From Desulfomicrobium baculatum DSM 4028 (GTDB taxonomy: Bacteria; Desulfobacterota; Desulfovibrionia; Desulfovibrionales; Desulfomicrobiaceae): a stretch of 64,000 bases of DNA. The notes under the pieces were generated by a model. That model made no database searches and was not told the DNA's origin. It saw only the letters and a list, made by a program, of their open reading frames with translations. Positions 34,962-44,473 of this stretch are shown piece after piece; the stretch's first letter is position 1; every line of letters begins with the position of its first letter. The stretch is taken from NCBI RefSeq assembly GCF_000023225.1, contig NC_013173.1, positions 2,296,501 to 2,360,500 of the forward strand. The letters run 5' to 3'. A program made the position numbers and the translations under genes.

Positions 34962-36374
34962 ATGACAAAAAAGAATCGACATAAATTTCGCCGACCGGCC
35001 AACCTGTCCCTGAAGCGCAAAACCGCGTCTTCTCGGCTGACCGTGCCTTTTTTCGCCCTCCTGGGGGCGACACTCATCGGGGCCGCCATTTTCTTCAACT
35101 TCCTCGCGCCAAACGAAACCCAGTCCAGCATCGACTGGAGCGTTCAAGGCGTAACCACCCGGCACGAATACCAATACGACGATCTTAAAGACGATGGGGA
35201 GTTTGCAGATCCGCAACAGGAAGACCAGGAACTGCCCGAAGCGTACGCCCCGCGGGAACCGGAAATCACCCGCATGAGCGACACCATAAAAAGCGGAGAT
35301 ACGCCTTCGACGCTTCTGGAAGGCCATCTCGGACTTCCCGAGATCTATTCCCTGTGCAACGAAAGCAAGGACTTCTATCCCCTGGACAATCTCAGGGCAG
35401 GCCAGCCCTGGACCATGATCTATTCCAACAAGGCCCTGATCGGTCTGGAATATGAGATCGATTCAAACGAACGTCTGGTTGTTTCCCTGACCGATTCCGG
35501 CTATGAATTCCGACGCGAAGCCATCCCCTACGAAACGGAAACCAAAACCGTATCGGGAGTGGTCGAGAGCAGCCTGTTCGGAGCGGTGACCACCGCCGGC
35601 GAAAGTGAGGAACTGGCCCTGCGGCTGGGCAATGTTTTCGCCTATGACGTCGACTTCACGCGGGATCTGCGCACGGGTGACACGTTCAAGGTCATCATCG
35701 AGAAGAAATCCAGGGAAGGCAAATTCGTCGGGTACGGACAACTCGCGGCAGCCAGTTTCACCAACCAGGGGCAGACCTACTACGCCTACCAATACACGGA
35801 CAAAAAAGGTAACACGGCCTATTACGACGAAAAAGGACGTCCGTTGCGCAAGGCCTTCCTCAAATCACCGCTGCCCTTCACGCGCATCTCCTCTGGCTAT
35901 TCCATGAGCCGCCTGCACCCCATTCTGAAATACCGACGTCCGCACCAGGGCATCGATTACGCCGCGCCCACCGGAACCCCGATCAGCACGGTCGCCGACG
36001 GCATCATCGCGCAGGTCGGCTCCAACAAGTCCCAAGGCCGATTCGTACGCGTGATCCACAGCAACGGCTATGAGACCATCTACAATCACATGAGCAAATT
36101 CGCCAAAGTCTCCAAAAAAGGGGCGAAAGTGAAGCAGGGCGCGACCATCGGCTATGTCGGCAGCACCGGATACGCCACCGGCCCGCATCTTGACTTCCGC
36201 ATGAGACAAAACGGCAAGCTCATCAACCCCTTGAAGCTCAAGACGATGCCGGCAGACCCCATTGCAAGCAAGGAAATGCCGGCCTTCAAGGCTGTGGTGG
36301 CCGCGTACAAAGCCCAGCTCGAAGAGCCCGTGCAGTCCGCAAAACTGGAGCAGGCCCCCGCACCCAATCCATAA
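34962..36374 (+). CDS. M23-family (LytM) murein endopeptidase
   Basis: This 470-aa envelope zinc peptidase cuts peptidoglycan cross-links. A basic cytoplasmic tail and one membrane anchor (about 27-49) come first, then an OapA/LysM-like segment (DTIKSGDTPSTLLEGHLGLP) and the catalytic domain: RPHQGIDYAAPTGTPI (HxxxD), YETIYNHMSKF and GPHLDFRMRQNG (HxH-equivalent). Length and order match MepM/YebA-like proteins. The 244 bp before it hold no convincing gene. Confidence 0.9.
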   Translation: MTKKNRHKFRRPANLSLKRKTASSRLTVPFFALLGATLIGAAIFFNFLAPNETQSSIDWSVQGVTTRHEYQYDDLKDDGEFADPQQEDQELPEAYAPREPEITRMSDTIKSGDTPSTLLEGHLGLPEIYSLCNESKDFYPLDNLRAGQPWTMIYSNKALIGLEYEIDSNERLVVSLTDSGYEFRREAIPYETETKTVSGVVESSLFGAVTTAGESEELALRLGNVFAYDVDFTRDLRTGDTFKVIIEKKSREGKFVGYGQLAAASFTNQGQTYYAYQYTDKKGNTAYYDEKGRPLRKAFLKSPLPFTRISSGYSMSRLHPILKYRRPHQGIDYAAPTGTPISTVADGIIAQVGSNKSQGRFVRVIHSNGYETIYNHMSKFAKVSKKGAKVKQGATIGYVGSTGYATGPHLDFRMRQNGKLINPLKLKTMPADPIASKEMPAFKAVVAAYKAQLEEPVQSAKLEQAPAPNP

Positions 36375-36449
36375 GCGGACAAGGCGATAGATCCGCCCCC
36401 GCCCCGCGAATGCCTGCCGCCATCACCGGGCCATGTTTTGGCCCGTAGA

Positions 36450-37217
36450 TCATTCCCCCGCGGCGTGCCTCGATGAACCCAAATCCAGCCGCGCAAGACA
36501 GACCTCCTTCGCATGCTCAAGGTGGCGCATCTGCAGAAGCACGGCGCCCTCGCCCGTCACGGCATGCCGTACCTCGAGCTTGTCTTTGTCCCTGACCTCC
36601 CGCGCGTGGCGAATGCGCACGCAGCCAAAAGGCGTTTTCATGCCGAACAGGGCCAGATGGTCCGCAATCCAGTCAAGGTAACGCAAATTGTTCATGTGCC
36701 CGAGGCCATCCATGTCGCTTGCGCGAACAGTGCGGATATCCGCGAGGCAATCATCCTGCGGTGCCTGCAAAGCCGCAAGCGGGTGGTCAAAGACCGGCTC
36801 CGGCATAAGCTCGGCCGGCAGATGGAAAAAGGAATCGGCCTTGCGTGGATGCCTTGTGGCAAGGTCCAGCCCGAGCCAGGCGCTCGTCCCTCGGGCGACC
36901 AACTGACCGTTTTCATCACAGATGCGGTAATCGCGATGGCAGAGAATTCTTTCGGCCCGGGTAGGCCACGTCGAAATTCGCACCATTTCGCCAAGTTCGG
37001 GATACCGCGATACATGCATGGCCTGTTCGCGCAGCACCCACGCCGTGTTCTGTGCAGCCAGCTGCTTCATGCCAAGCCCGAGCCGCTCGGCGTGCCCTCC
37101 TGCGCTCTCCTGGGCAAAACGGCACAAAGCCGAAAGCGTTATCCGGCCGGTTGCGTCCGTATGGTAGAGCTGTATTTTTCTGGTCTGTTCAAAAACCATC
37201 GCGCCGTCAGTATTCAT
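36450..37217 (-). CDS. Acyl-ACP thioesterase
   Basis: This 255-aa protein has two hotdog folds in tandem, like bacterial/plant FatA/FatB thioesterases that release fatty acids from acyl carrier protein. The N-terminal half contains LYHTDATGRITLSALCRFAQE and the second half DGLGHMNNLRYLDWI, which holds the typical N/H catalytic region. AAGGA lies before ATG 37217. Stand-alone gene. Confidence 0.85.
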   Translation of the reverse strand: MNTDGAMVFEQTRKIQLYHTDATGRITLSALCRFAQESAGGHAERLGLGMKQLAAQNTAWVLREQAMHVSRYPELGEMVRISTWPTRAERILCHRDYRICDENGQLVARGTSAWLGLDLATRHPRKADSFFHLPAELMPEPVFDHPLAALQAPQDDCLADIRTVRASDMDGLGHMNNLRYLDWIADHLALFGMKTPFGCVRIRHAREVRDKDKLEVRHAVTGEGAVLLQMRHLEHAKEVCLARLDLGSSRHAAGE

Positions 37218-37587
37218 TTAGTATCCTTGTGTTTTTTTTAAGAGGGCTTTTACACAAAATCTTGATATCAGTTATCTGGACAAAAAAATCGTCATACCCT
37301 CGAAGAAGGAGATCCATATATTTTAACCACTTGAAAAGAACAAACTCCCTTCTGAGCGGGAATGACTTTTTACGGCATCTCCCGACTTTTTGCCGCGAAG
37401 TCATAGGATAGTCTTGAAAAATTCGCGCACCCTCCGACTTCCAGTGTGACGTACATACTATTTCACATTGGCCAAGGGTCTTTGGTTGCATGATCGACTG
37501 AAGATGCTTAGAAACCCGTCTAGACTTGAATAGAGTCCTCAAAGCTCATGAACGTTCACCATTCGCAATCCCGGAGGAGCCATTACC
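37218..37587. other. Intergenic stretch, no gene recognised
   Basis: This 370-bp gap lies between divergent genes and probably holds promoters for both. I see no convincing -35/-10 pair, riboswitch or small gene. GGAGGAG near 37574 is the ribosome-binding site of the next gene. Confidence 0.4.
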
Positions 37588-38520
37588 TTGCCCCCTTTTC
37601 CGAGCAAAAACACGATATTGATCGTTGATGACGAACCCGTCAACATCAGGGCCCTTGAAATCGTCCTGGGAGATGAGCATGACCTGACCTACGCCACCAC
37701 TGGCGAAATGGCTCTGGAGATGGCTCGCGCAGAACCACAGCCGGACCTCATCCTCATGGACATCGTCATGCCTGGCCTGGATGGCTTTGAAGTTTGCGCC
37801 GAACTCAAAAAGGATGACAAGACCCGCAACATCCCCGTCGTTTTTCTCACCGCCAAATGGGAAACCAGCGAAGAGGCCAAGGGACTTGAGCTCGGAGCCG
37901 TGGACTATATCCGCAAACCTTTCAGCCCTCCGATCATTCGCGCCCGGATACGCAATCATCTGGAACTCAAAAGGAATCGTGACCTGCTCGAAAACCTGTC
38001 CACCCTCGACGGGCTGACCAACATTCCCAACCGGCGCAGGTTCGACGAAATTTACATCCAGGAGTGGAACAGGGCGTTGCGTACAAAATCATCGCTGTCC
38101 CTGCTTTTCATCGATATCGACCACTTCAAGAACTACAATGATCTCTACGGCCACATGGCCGGCGACGACTGTCTCAAGGCCGTGGCCCGGGTTCTTCAGT
38201 CTTCCCTGGGCCGTCCGGCCGACTTTTTGGCCCGCTTCGGCGGGGAGGAATTCATCATCCTGCTCCCGGACACAAAAGAGCAGGGTTGTCTCCATCTGGC
38301 AGAAAACATCCGCCGCGCTCTGAAGGAATTGCATATCGAACACCTGGATTCTTCGGTGGCCGATTACCTCACCGTGTCCATTGGGGCGGTGACCTGCAAC
38401 GACGTCACCCAGTGCGACCGCTCCTTTCTCCTGGAGCAGGCGGACAAACTGCTCTATCAGGCAAAGCACGAAGGCCGGAATTGTGTCAGGGCGAATAGCG
38501 TATCCTGCAAGACAAACTGA
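37588..38520 (+). CDS. Response regulator diguanylate cyclase (PleD-like, receiver-GGDEF)
   Basis: This 310-aa enzyme makes cyclic di-GMP when phosphorylated. The receiver has D58 in LILMDIVMPGLDG and K in YIRKPF. The GGDEF domain carries the active GGEEF (218-222) and an inhibitory I-site RxxD (RPAD, 209-212) five residues upstream. The start is probably TTG at 37588, with GGAGGAG ten bases before; the receiver begins almost at once, so no shorter start fits. No kinase gene is adjacent. Confidence 0.92.
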   Translation: MPPFPSKNTILIVDDEPVNIRALEIVLGDEHDLTYATTGEMALEMARAEPQPDLILMDIVMPGLDGFEVCAELKKDDKTRNIPVVFLTAKWETSEEAKGLELGAVDYIRKPFSPPIIRARIRNHLELKRNRDLLENLSTLDGLTNIPNRRRFDEIYIQEWNRALRTKSSLSLLFIDIDHFKNYNDLYGHMAGDDCLKAVARVLQSSLGRPADFLARFGGEEFIILLPDTKEQGCLHLAENIRRALKELHIEHLDSSVADYLTVSIGAVTCNDVTQCDRSFLLEQADKLLYQAKHEGRNCVRANSVSCKTN

Positions 38521-38595
38521 CTCACGATTCCCGCCGGACCTTTCCGGCACGACTCAGGAGCAAGGGATGGTTTTCAAAACTTCACGGAGGAAATG

Positions 38596-39117
38596 ATGGA
38601 ACTGACAGGAAAGAAATTCGTGCTTCTGGTTGAAACACAGTTCAACGACCATGAATTCTGGTACCCCTATTTCAGGCTCAAGGAGGCTGGAGCACAGGTC
38701 GTGGTGGTCTCGGGCAAGGCCGGTCAGAGCTACGAGGGCAAATACGGAACTCCGGCCAAATCCGAAAAGGCTCCGGCAGATATCAATGTGGCTGAATTCG
38801 CGGGGATCATTGTTCCCGGCGGATACGCCCCCGACCACATGCGCCGGGATCAGAACACGGTCAGCCTGGTCAGGGCCTTCGACCAGCAGGGCAAGATCGT
38901 CGCGGCTATCTGCCATGCGGGCTGGGTGCTTGTTTCGGCGGGTATCCTTAAAGGTCGCACCGTGACCTCCTTCTTCGCCATCAAGGACGATCTGGTCAAC
39001 GCCGGGGCCAAATGGCAGGATAACGAGGTCGTCATCGACAAGAACATGATCACCAGCCGCACGCCCGATGATCTCCCCGCTTTCATGCGTGCCATCATCG
39101 CCGCCTGCAAATCCTGA
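38596..39117 (+). CDS. DJ-1/PfpI-family protein
   Basis: This 173-aa member of the class I glutamine-amidotransferase-like fold has the nucleophile elbow AICHAGW with its conserved Cys and the GIIVPGGYAPDHMRRD segment. The family includes intracellular proteases, glyoxalase III and chaperone-like deglycases, so the reaction is open. ATG 38596 is preferred over 38593 because GGAGG ends five bases before it. Confidence 0.85.
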   Translation: MELTGKKFVLLVETQFNDHEFWYPYFRLKEAGAQVVVVSGKAGQSYEGKYGTPAKSEKAPADINVAEFAGIIVPGGYAPDHMRRDQNTVSLVRAFDQQGKIVAAICHAGWVLVSAGILKGRTVTSFFAIKDDLVNAGAKWQDNEVVIDKNMITSRTPDDLPAFMRAIIAACKS

Positions 39118-39142
39118 CCAGCGGTCCAGCCGGGATGGCAGG

Positions 39143-40045
39143 CTATGGGCACTGCAAGACCAGGCGTGAGATTTCGTGAAATAGCTCCTGCTCGCGCACG
39201 ACGCCCACAATCCTGCCTTCCTGCTTAACGGCCACACGACGACGGTTTTCTTCAAACAAAAGGTCGGCCACCTGCATCAGATTGGCTCCGCAATCCACCA
39301 CCGGGGGCCTTTGGTTCATGATGTCACGCACGCATCTGGACTCAAGATCGCGCACCCGCGTGTTGAAAAGCCCCTGCCAGAACATTCCTGAATATTTCAC
39401 TGCGTGATTCATCCCACCGTGCGCCGCTGCGACATAGTCCGGCCGCAGCGCCTCGATAAGATTGCGCATGTTCAGTACGCCCACCAGCTCTTCCCCTTCA
39501 AAAACCAGCACCGCCCTATGACCGCATTCCATAACCAGACCTGTGGAAATGAAATTCTCCGCCGCGACTTTGAGACGCTCTATGCCTTCCCGGACAGTGC
39601 TTGAAGCCTGCACGCAGGTGTACTCGTCGATGGGGATCATAAGTTCGGCGATCGTCCGCTCCCGCTCCTGGATTTCAGGCACCGGACGGACGGCGTCATG
39701 TATGCGGGCCACAAGGACATCCACATCGCAGGGCTTGCACAGGTAATCGAACGCTCCGGCCATGAATGCCCTTCGCGCGGCCCGCTCTTCGCCGTGTCCG
39801 GTAAGAATGATGACCTTGGTCTTCGGCTTCATAGCCAAAATACGCGGCAAGGCCTCGTCTCCGTTCAGCCCCGGCATCCGCACGTCGAGCAGAACAACGT
39901 CGGGGGTGATGGTCTCCAGAAATTCCAAAGCCTTATCGCCATTTTCCACCAAACTGACCACAAAGCGCTTGTGTTCCAGAATTTTTGCCATCGTATCCCG
40001 AAAACGCGCCTCATCGTCCACAATCACAATATGGGGCCTGCTCAC
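39143..40045 (-). CDS. Response regulator fused to a CBS-domain pair
   Basis: This 300-aa protein has an N-terminal receiver (D54 in VVLLDVRMPGLNG, K in YLCKPCD) joined to two CBS motifs (about 135-300; IAELMIPIDEYTCVQASST and VRDIMNQRPPVVDCGANLM). CBS pairs usually bind adenine nucleotides, so it may combine phosphorylation with energy sensing. There is no DNA-binding domain. It is the last gene of the minus-strand signalling run. Confidence 0.85.
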   Translation of the reverse strand: MSRPHIVIVDDEARFRDTMAKILEHKRFVVSLVENGDKALEFLETITPDVVLLDVRMPGLNGDEALPRILAMKPKTKVIILTGHGEERAARRAFMAGAFDYLCKPCDVDVLVARIHDAVRPVPEIQERERTIAELMIPIDEYTCVQASSTVREGIERLKVAAENFISTGLVMECGHRAVLVFEGEELVGVLNMRNLIEALRPDYVAAAHGGMNHAVKYSGMFWQGLFNTRVRDLESRCVRDIMNQRPPVVDCGANLMQVADLLFEENRRRVAVKQEGRIVGVVREQELFHEISRLVLQCP

Positions 40046-40076
40046 CGTGCCTCTCCTCGTCTGTCCTTAAAAAAAA

Positions 40077-40466
40077 TCACGTATCGGAAGACAATTTCCA
40101 CATTTCATAGGCCACTTTGACCCTGTCAAGAAGGTGGCTCATTTCTATCGGCTTGATCAAAAAATCAAAAGCGCCGCTGGTCAGACACACTGCGGCATCG
40201 TCGGAGGTGGCATGACCGGTGAGAATGATGACCTGCACGGCCGGAAGGCTGCCCTTGATTTCCCGAAGCACCTCTTGCCCGGTCATTCCGGGCATCTTCA
40301 GATCGAGCACGACCACCTGGCATCTCTTGTCTTTAAGAATATCCACCACATTCTTGCCAATGGAACACAACTCCACGTCGATGCCCTTGCGCCGGAATAT
40401 CTTGGCAGCGGTTTCCAGATAGCTTTCCTCGTCGTCGACCAGCAGAACCCGCAATGTATCATCCAT
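40077..40466 (-). CDS. Single-domain response regulator
   Basis: This 129-aa stand-alone receiver has D55 in VVVLDLKMPGMTG, a conserved Thr in VIILTGH and Lys in FLIKPIEM. ATG 40466 has GAGGTGATC upstream. It lies 79 nt after the histidine kinase gene and 31 nt before the receiver-CBS gene, so it is a probable phosphate relay partner of that kinase. Confidence 0.88.
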   Translation of the reverse strand: MDDTLRVLLVDDEESYLETAAKIFRRKGIDVELCSIGKNVVDILKDKRCQVVVLDLKMPGMTGQEVLREIKGSLPAVQVIILTGHATSDDAAVCLTSGAFDFLIKPIEMSHLLDRVKVAYEMWKLSSDT

Positions 40467-40545
40467 GATCACCTCTTCATAAGCTCGAACATTCACGGAC
40501 ACTCCGTCCATCCGGCAAAAGAACCGCCAAGTCGGCGTGTTCCCA

Positions 40546-42222
40546 TCACTCCAGGGAAGACGGAACTCTGGGCAAAAGGAGATAAAACGTCGACCCCTGC
40601 CCCTTCACGCTTGTAAAATCCAAAACTCCCTTCATGCTCTCAACTATCCCGTGACAGACCGACAGTCCCAACCCTGTCCCGCTGCCGGCCGGCTTGGTGG
40701 TGTAGAAGGGCGTGAAAACCAGCGTCTTCTGCTCTTCGCCAATGCCCGCGCCATTGTCCCTGATTTCGATACGGACCGTGTCCGCGCTCTCGGCGGAACA
40801 GGCCAGACCGATTTCGCCAGGCCGGACATGGGCGGTCTCGCTGATGGCATACATGGCGTTATTGAGCAGATTCAGTAAAACCTGCTGCAACCGGGCAGGA
40901 TCGACGTGCACGACCAGACGCGTGGGTGGAATATCGACCCGCAGGGCAATGTTGCTGAGCTGAATCTTTTTTTGAATCATGGTCAGCACTTCGGGAATAA
41001 ACGTGGACACATCGATGTTCTGCGCCTCGGACTTGCCCGCTCGTCCGAAACTCAGAATCGAATGGGTGATGCGCGCGCAACGGTCGATCTGAAGCTTGAT
41101 CTGGTTGACGCTTGCGGCCATCTCGTCCACGTCGCCAAGAAACTCGGCGTCTTCTCCAGCCCTGGCCCTGAAATCCTGCAACAGCATTTCGATATAGGCC
41201 TGGTCGCTCTTCATGATTTGCAGAGGATTGTTGATCTCATGCGCAAACCCGGCGGCCATTTCGCCCAACTCGGCAAGACGCCCGGCCCGATACAGCTGCT
41301 CACGCAGCTTTTCGCGTTCCTCGTCACGCTGCAGCAGCATTTTCTCCACATATCCGGTCAGATACAATGACGACAAAAGGACAATGATGCCTCCGGAAAG
41401 CAGGGACATTCCCAAAAAAAGCAGCGTCGAATCGGCGGCGCTGAATAGTGTGCCGCAATGCTTACGCGCGCCCAGGATCCACCCGCCATGGCTCATGACG
41501 GTGCTTGAATAGGCGGCGTCGGAAAGTGAATCCCGGAACGCCGTGCCGACACGATCCATGAACACATGCTCTACCAGCGCCCGGTCTCTGGTCAGAACCT
41601 GCCCGCCGCTTCCGGCAATGACTTCCCCGTCAGGGTTGACGAGAAACAGATCGACTCCCTCGCCGCGTCCGACCGTGAACAAGCTGGTGAAAACCGCCGG
41701 ATCCAGAGAAGCCCGCATGACAACGATCTCATCGCCGGCATTGACCCTCAAAGCCACAATGCAGAGAGGGAGGCCCATTTGGCCGGAGACCACGCTGCTG
41801 ATGCTGCTGCCCCTTTCCAACGCTTCGTCCAGCCATCGCCCCGGCACAACGTGAGTTCCCTTGTAGACGCTTGGCCCCGCGTAAGCCAGCACCATCCCCT
41901 TGGGGCTTACGAGAGCGACATCGACAAGCCCCTTGTGCTTGACGGCCAAGGTCTCGAAAACGACGCGCAATCCGGCGGAATCGGGATATTCCAGCTGGGC
42001 CCTGGCCATGGCCAGATCGCCCAGAAAGTCATCCAGAAAACGATCCACCACACGCGCGTTGTACGCGGACAGCAGCGTCAATTTATCGAGACCGCTCTGC
42101 TGGGCATGATTCCAAAAAAGATACCCGCCCGTTCCCAAAGCCAGCAACACGGGAATGAACGGAGCCAGCAACATGGCCACGAAAAAATTCCGTTTTATGG
42201 TTTGTCGCGTGTACTGGCGCAT
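40546..42222 (-). CDS. Membrane sensor histidine kinase (periplasmic cache-like sensor)
   Basis: This 558-aa kinase has membrane helices near 13-35 and 265-290 flanking a periplasmic cache-like domain (VALVSPKGMVLAYAGPS). A phospho-His H328 in GFAHEINNPLQ, N-box LLNLLNNAMYAI, G1 RDNGAGI and G2 GTGLGLSVCHGIVE follow. It is of the NtrB/DctB type. It starts 9 nt after the receiver at 42232, so they are co-transcribed. Confidence 0.9.
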   Translation of the reverse strand: MRQYTRQTIKRNFFVAMLLAPFIPVLLALGTGGYLFWNHAQQSGLDKLTLLSAYNARVVDRFLDDFLGDLAMARAQLEYPDSAGLRVVFETLAVKHKGLVDVALVSPKGMVLAYAGPSVYKGTHVVPGRWLDEALERGSSISSVVSGQMGLPLCIVALRVNAGDEIVVMRASLDPAVFTSLFTVGRGEGVDLFLVNPDGEVIAGSGGQVLTRDRALVEHVFMDRVGTAFRDSLSDAAYSSTVMSHGGWILGARKHCGTLFSAADSTLLFLGMSLLSGGIIVLLSSLYLTGYVEKMLLQRDEEREKLREQLYRAGRLAELGEMAAGFAHEINNPLQIMKSDQAYIEMLLQDFRARAGEDAEFLGDVDEMAASVNQIKLQIDRCARITHSILSFGRAGKSEAQNIDVSTFIPEVLTMIQKKIQLSNIALRVDIPPTRLVVHVDPARLQQVLLNLLNNAMYAISETAHVRPGEIGLACSAESADTVRIEIRDNGAGIGEEQKTLVFTPFYTTKPAGSGTGLGLSVCHGIVESMKGVLDFTSVKGQGSTFYLLLPRVPSSLE

Positions 42223-42231
42223 GGCGTACCG

Positions 42232-42645
42232 CTAGCGGACCCCTGCTTCTTCAAAAGCGGTGTATGCCGTCTCGACGATTGTCTTCAAGGCCACGGGCTT
42301 GAGCAGATAGGCATAGGCCCCGTAGGCCATCCCGCGTATTCCCATTTCTTCGCCGCCATGTCCCGAAAGGAGGATGACCTGGATCTTGGGCCAGGCGAGC
42401 TTGATTTCGCGCAAGGTTTCTATTCCATCCATCCCCGGCATCATCACATCGAGGATGATCACATCAAAATGCTCTTTTCCAAGCAGCAGCAGCGCCTCCT
42501 GTCCGCTGCCTACTCCAGTGACCTTGAATCCCCTGCGTTCCATGCGTTTGACCAGGGTTTCCACAAAATCCTGCTCGTCATCGACCACCAGCACGGAAGG
42601 TCCTGCATGCACGAGCGCAATCTGAACGTCGGTCTTTTCAGTCAT
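42232..42645 (-). CDS. Single-domain response regulator
   Basis: This 137-aa receiver has a 15-residue N-terminal tail, D66 in VIILDVMMPGMDG and Lys in YLLKPVAL. It overlaps the preceding kinase gene by 8 nt and is followed 9 nt later by another kinase gene, so translation of the set is probably coupled. Confidence 0.9.
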   Translation of the reverse strand: MTEKTDVQIALVHAGPSVLVVDDEQDFVETLVKRMERRGFKVTGVGSGQEALLLLGKEHFDVIILDVMMPGMDGIETLREIKLAWPKIQVILLSGHGGEEMGIRGMAYGAYAYLLKPVALKTIVETAYTAFEEAGVR

Positions 42646-44296
42646 GATGTTTCACCGGCAAAAGAATTATGAACTCGGTCCCCTTTCCAGCCTCGGACTC
42701 GAAGCGGATGCTTCCCCCCAGCTTGTTGATGATCGAGTAGCTGATGGACAGGCCCAGGCCCGTGCCCTCACCCACATTTTTGGTGGTGAAGAACGGGTCG
42801 AAAATTCGCCGCTGCACCTCCTTGTCCATGCCCGGACCATCATCACGGAGGCTAATGCTGACCATATCCGTTTCCGCTTCATATCCGGTCTTCACCGTGA
42901 TGTGGCCATTGCGGCCGATGGCGTCGATGGCGTTATTAAAAAGATTGAGGATGACCTGCTGGATCTGGGCGGCGTCGGATTGAATGGTCGGCAGGTCCGG
43001 ATTCAGCGCCCAGATCAACTCGATATTTCTGAATCGGATTTCGTTTTCGAGAAAAGCGGTGGTCTGCTTCAGCACGTCGTTGATATAAAGGTCGTTGCAG
43101 ACCGGCTCCATGCGCCGCGCAAAACCAAGCATGCGATGCACGACCGTGCCAGCCCGCTCGACATGCTGCTCAATCTTGTCCACGGCATCCACGAACTCCT
43201 GAAAATTCGGGCTGGCCTTGACATCCTCCTCTTCGAGCAGGTCGCGCATCCAACCCGCCTTCTCCCGAATGACCGCGAGCGGGTTGTTGACCTCGTGGGC
43301 CACCCCGGCCGCCAGCTTGCCCAGGGCGGCCATTTTGCTGGACTGGATCAGCTCCTCGTTCATTTGCGCCTGCTGTCTGCCCGCATTCTCCTGCTGGGCG
43401 ACGATCATGCGCGTGATGATGAGGGTGCCGAGGATGATCACGGCGAAACCGCCCCCCATAACGCCCCATGTCGCCATCCGCGTCTTGAAAAGAGGCTGGA
43501 GCTCTCCGCGCTTGTCCTCTTCAATGACCAGGAGCCATTCCTTTTGCTCAAGCCAGATGCCGCCCACGAAAATTTCTTTCTGCTCGGCCTCGTGCTGCAG
43601 GACCTTGGCCCCGGAAAATGGCGTACCGAGCAGGGGCGCATAGATATCCCGACTCTTGTTCCCGAATCTGGGCCGGGTCTGCAGATCCCCGGCACGATTG
43701 ACAAGATACGCATCTCCCAGATCCCCGAGTTGCAGCCAGCGCACCAAGGAATCGAAAATATCGGAGTCGATGGTGGCCCTCAGAATCCAGACCTTGCCCT
43801 TCTCTTGTTTTTGCACGGCGATGACCATGTGCGGAAAGCCACGAAAACCTTCGAATACGTCGGAGACGTAGACCTTGCGCAACATGACTTCATTGAACCA
43901 CTTCTCATTCTTGTAATTGGCATGGGACAGATTGTAGGGGCCGGAATAACTGACATGCACCCCGTCCTCGTTGATCAGCCCGAGGTCGATAAACGTCTTG
44001 GAACTGAGCTGCATGGTGGCGAGAATGCTTTCCAGCAGCTCCGGAGAAGAGAGGTCTTTGACACTGTGGGAGTAGGCCAGTGTACGCAGCTGCGCGATCT
44101 GTTCGCGCAAAAAGAGATCAATGCCCTGACGTTTGTTTTCCGCGAGGGTGGCCAGGTTCGTCTGAACCTTGGAGTTGTAGGTGGCGGCGAACATGGAATA
44201 CATCGTCACGCCCAAGGCAATGAGCGGAACCAGAGAAAAGCTCAGGGCGGTTATGGCAATCTTTGCCCCGAGCCCTTTGAGACCAAGTCCTGACAT
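42638..44296 (-). CDS. Membrane sensor histidine kinase (dCache-like sensor)
   Basis: This 552-aa NtrB/DctB-like kinase has TM1 near 12-38, a large periplasmic cache domain (GLINEDGVHVSYSGPYNL, AYLVNRAGDLQTRP) and TM2 near 277-299. A coiled coil, H334 in GVAHEVNNPLAVIREKAGWM, LFNNAIDAI, RDDGPGM and GTGLGLSISYSI follow. ATG 44296 has GGGGGA upstream; an in-frame GTG at 44347 lacks one. It is closely similar to the kinase at 50162. Confidence 0.9.
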   Translation of the reverse strand: MSGLGLKGLGAKIAITALSFSLVPLIALGVTMYSMFAATYNSKVQTNLATLAENKRQGIDLFLREQIAQLRTLAYSHSVKDLSSPELLESILATMQLSSKTFIDLGLINEDGVHVSYSGPYNLSHANYKNEKWFNEVMLRKVYVSDVFEGFRGFPHMVIAVQKQEKGKVWILRATIDSDIFDSLVRWLQLGDLGDAYLVNRAGDLQTRPRFGNKSRDIYAPLLGTPFSGAKVLQHEAEQKEIFVGGIWLEQKEWLLVIEEDKRGELQPLFKTRMATWGVMGGGFAVIILGTLIITRMIVAQQENAGRQQAQMNEELIQSSKMAALGKLAAGVAHEVNNPLAVIREKAGWMRDLLEEEDVKASPNFQEFVDAVDKIEQHVERAGTVVHRMLGFARRMEPVCNDLYINDVLKQTTAFLENEIRFRNIELIWALNPDLPTIQSDAAQIQQVILNLFNNAIDAIGRNGHITVKTGYEAETDMVSISLRDDGPGMDKEVQRRIFDPFFTTKNVGEGTGLGLSISYSIINKLGGSIRFESEAGKGTEFIILLPVKHHD

Positions 44297-44473
44297 ACCG
44301 GCTCCCCCAATCGAAATTCCCGCCGAACCTTGTTTCCATATATCCACAGCGCATCGTATACATATATGAGCCCTTCGGCGTGCGCAACAAGGCCGCGCCG
44401 CAAAAAGTCATCATTCCCTTGAAGAAAGCGAAAACCGGACTTGCCGGCCGTCGGTGAGAGGCGGCCTCATTAT